From assembly GCF_038002345.1 (NCBI RefSeq), contig NZ_JBBOCJ010000001.1, positions 1,612,001 to 1,676,000 of the forward strand: DNA of 64,000 nt. Direction: 5' to 3'. The first letter of the stretch is position 1. Each line of letters opens with the position of its first letter. The position numbers and the translations under genes were made by a program. This DNA is from Paenibacillus sp. FSL M7-0420. GTDB taxonomy: Bacteria > Bacillota > Bacilli > Paenibacillales > Paenibacillaceae. Below the pieces are notes generated by a model. It was not told the DNA's origin. It saw nothing but the letters and a program-made list of their open reading frames with translations, and did not search any database. Shown one piece after another: positions 63,567 to 64,000 of this stretch.

Positions 63567-64000
63567 ATGCATACCTTGAAATACAACGTGGCGGCCTTCT
63601 TCAAATATCTCTCCCTGGTGCTGGGTGCGCTGATGGCGCTGATCCCGATTGTCGTTGTCTTCTTCGCCTCCTTGAAGACCAATGCTGAGTACGCTTCAAC
63701 CGGTCCGCTGACCCTGCCGGAGAACTGGCTGAATTTCGCCAACTACACCAAAGCCTTCGTAGACGGGAACATGCTGCTCGGCTTCATGAACACGATTATT
63801 ATTGTGTTGATCTCCATCGCCGGCGCCACACTTACCGGTTCGATGATGGCTTATATTCTGGCCCGGTTCAAATTCAGAGGCAGCAAGGCGCTGATGGGGG
63901 CTTTTCTGCTGGCTACGCTGATTCCCGGAGTAACTACCCAAGTAGCAACTTTTCAGATTATCAATGCTCTGGATTTGTTCAATACCCGCTGGGCGCCGAT
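63567..64000 (+). CDS. MalG-like sugar ABC transporter permease, N-terminal part (runs off the window)
   Basis: ATG 63567 is 12 bases after AAGGAGG (63548-63554) and the frame stays open to the window end, giving about 144 residues. The first helix (LSLVLGALMALIPIVVVFFA), the segment FFASLKTNAEYASTGPLTLP, and NTIIIVLISIAGATLTGSMM are typical of the MalG/AraQ family. It is the second channel subunit, 4 bases behind the MalF-like gene. Confidence 0.92.
   Translation, partial: MHTLKYNVAAFFKYLSLVLGALMALIPIVVVFFASLKTNAEYASTGPLTLPENWLNFANYTKAFVDGNMLLGFMNTIIIVLISIAGATLTGSMMAYILARFKFRGSKALMGAFLLATLIPGVTTQVATFQIINALDLFNTRWAP

Overview
The window looks like a chromosome segment of a Paenibacillus-type Firmicute. 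The evidence is the GC-rich low-G+C-phylum gene style: strong AAGGAGG ribosome binding sites, two T-box leaders, the conserved alaS-ireB-ruvX-mltG-U32 block, a CcpA-like cre site, an SLH-anchored xylanase, and many CUT1 sugar ABC transporters with YesM/AraC-type sensors. Species is not determinable from sequence reading alone.

Layout. 1-1316: end of a sugar ABC permease and a GH130 mannoside phosphorylase-like enzyme. 2142-6872: ROK repressor, CBS protein, MarR regulator, amidase and LOG-family protein. 7019-8714: T-box controlled tyrS. 9675-12822: small proteins, then a FIST sensor next to a soluble chemoreceptor. 13266-30298: a pectin/rhamnogalacturonan cluster equivalent to the B. subtilis yes/lpl region (GH42, LplB/LplC/LplA-type transporter, YesS-like membrane regulator, PL26 YetA-like lyase, YesU-like protein, deacetylase, FG-GAP propeller, GH105). 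30875-32642: a 59-residue protein and a MATE exporter. 32855-36853: cell-surface GH10 xylanase with CBMs and SLH repeats. 37152-41272: membrane protein, decayed MFS gene, MFS exporter, SDR and AraC regulator. 41380-50031: tRNA-Pro(CGG), T-box alaS, ireB, ruvX, two DUF1292 genes, mltG and two U32 tRNA-hydroxylation genes. 50315-52576: a chemoreceptor with a basic N-tail. 53003-64000: a mannan/mannobiose module (sensor kinase plus its own binding protein, LacI regulator, mannosylglucose phosphorylase plus cellobiose/mannobiose 2-epimerase, response regulator, then a CUT1 transporter running off the window).

How the genes work together. Xylanase and pectin enzymes generate oligosaccharides; the Lpl-type and CUT1 transporters import them; intracellular GH42, PL26, GH105, GH130 and epimerase finish their breakdown; CcpA-like sites, LacI, ROK and two-component sensors set expression.

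Most unusual signal. Four long tail-to-tail intergenic gaps hold tandem arrays with a period of 51 bp. Units carry a short palindromic core whose two arms change together between blocks (GTGTAT/ATACAC, GGGAT/ATCCC, GTGCA/TGCAC, TGCA/TGCA) inside a more constant scaffold of about 34 bp. The phase continues across block boundaries. A 38-bp array, a MITE-like dispersed element with terminal inverted repeats, and a small dispersed hairpin repeat are also present. I could not assign a function to any of them.
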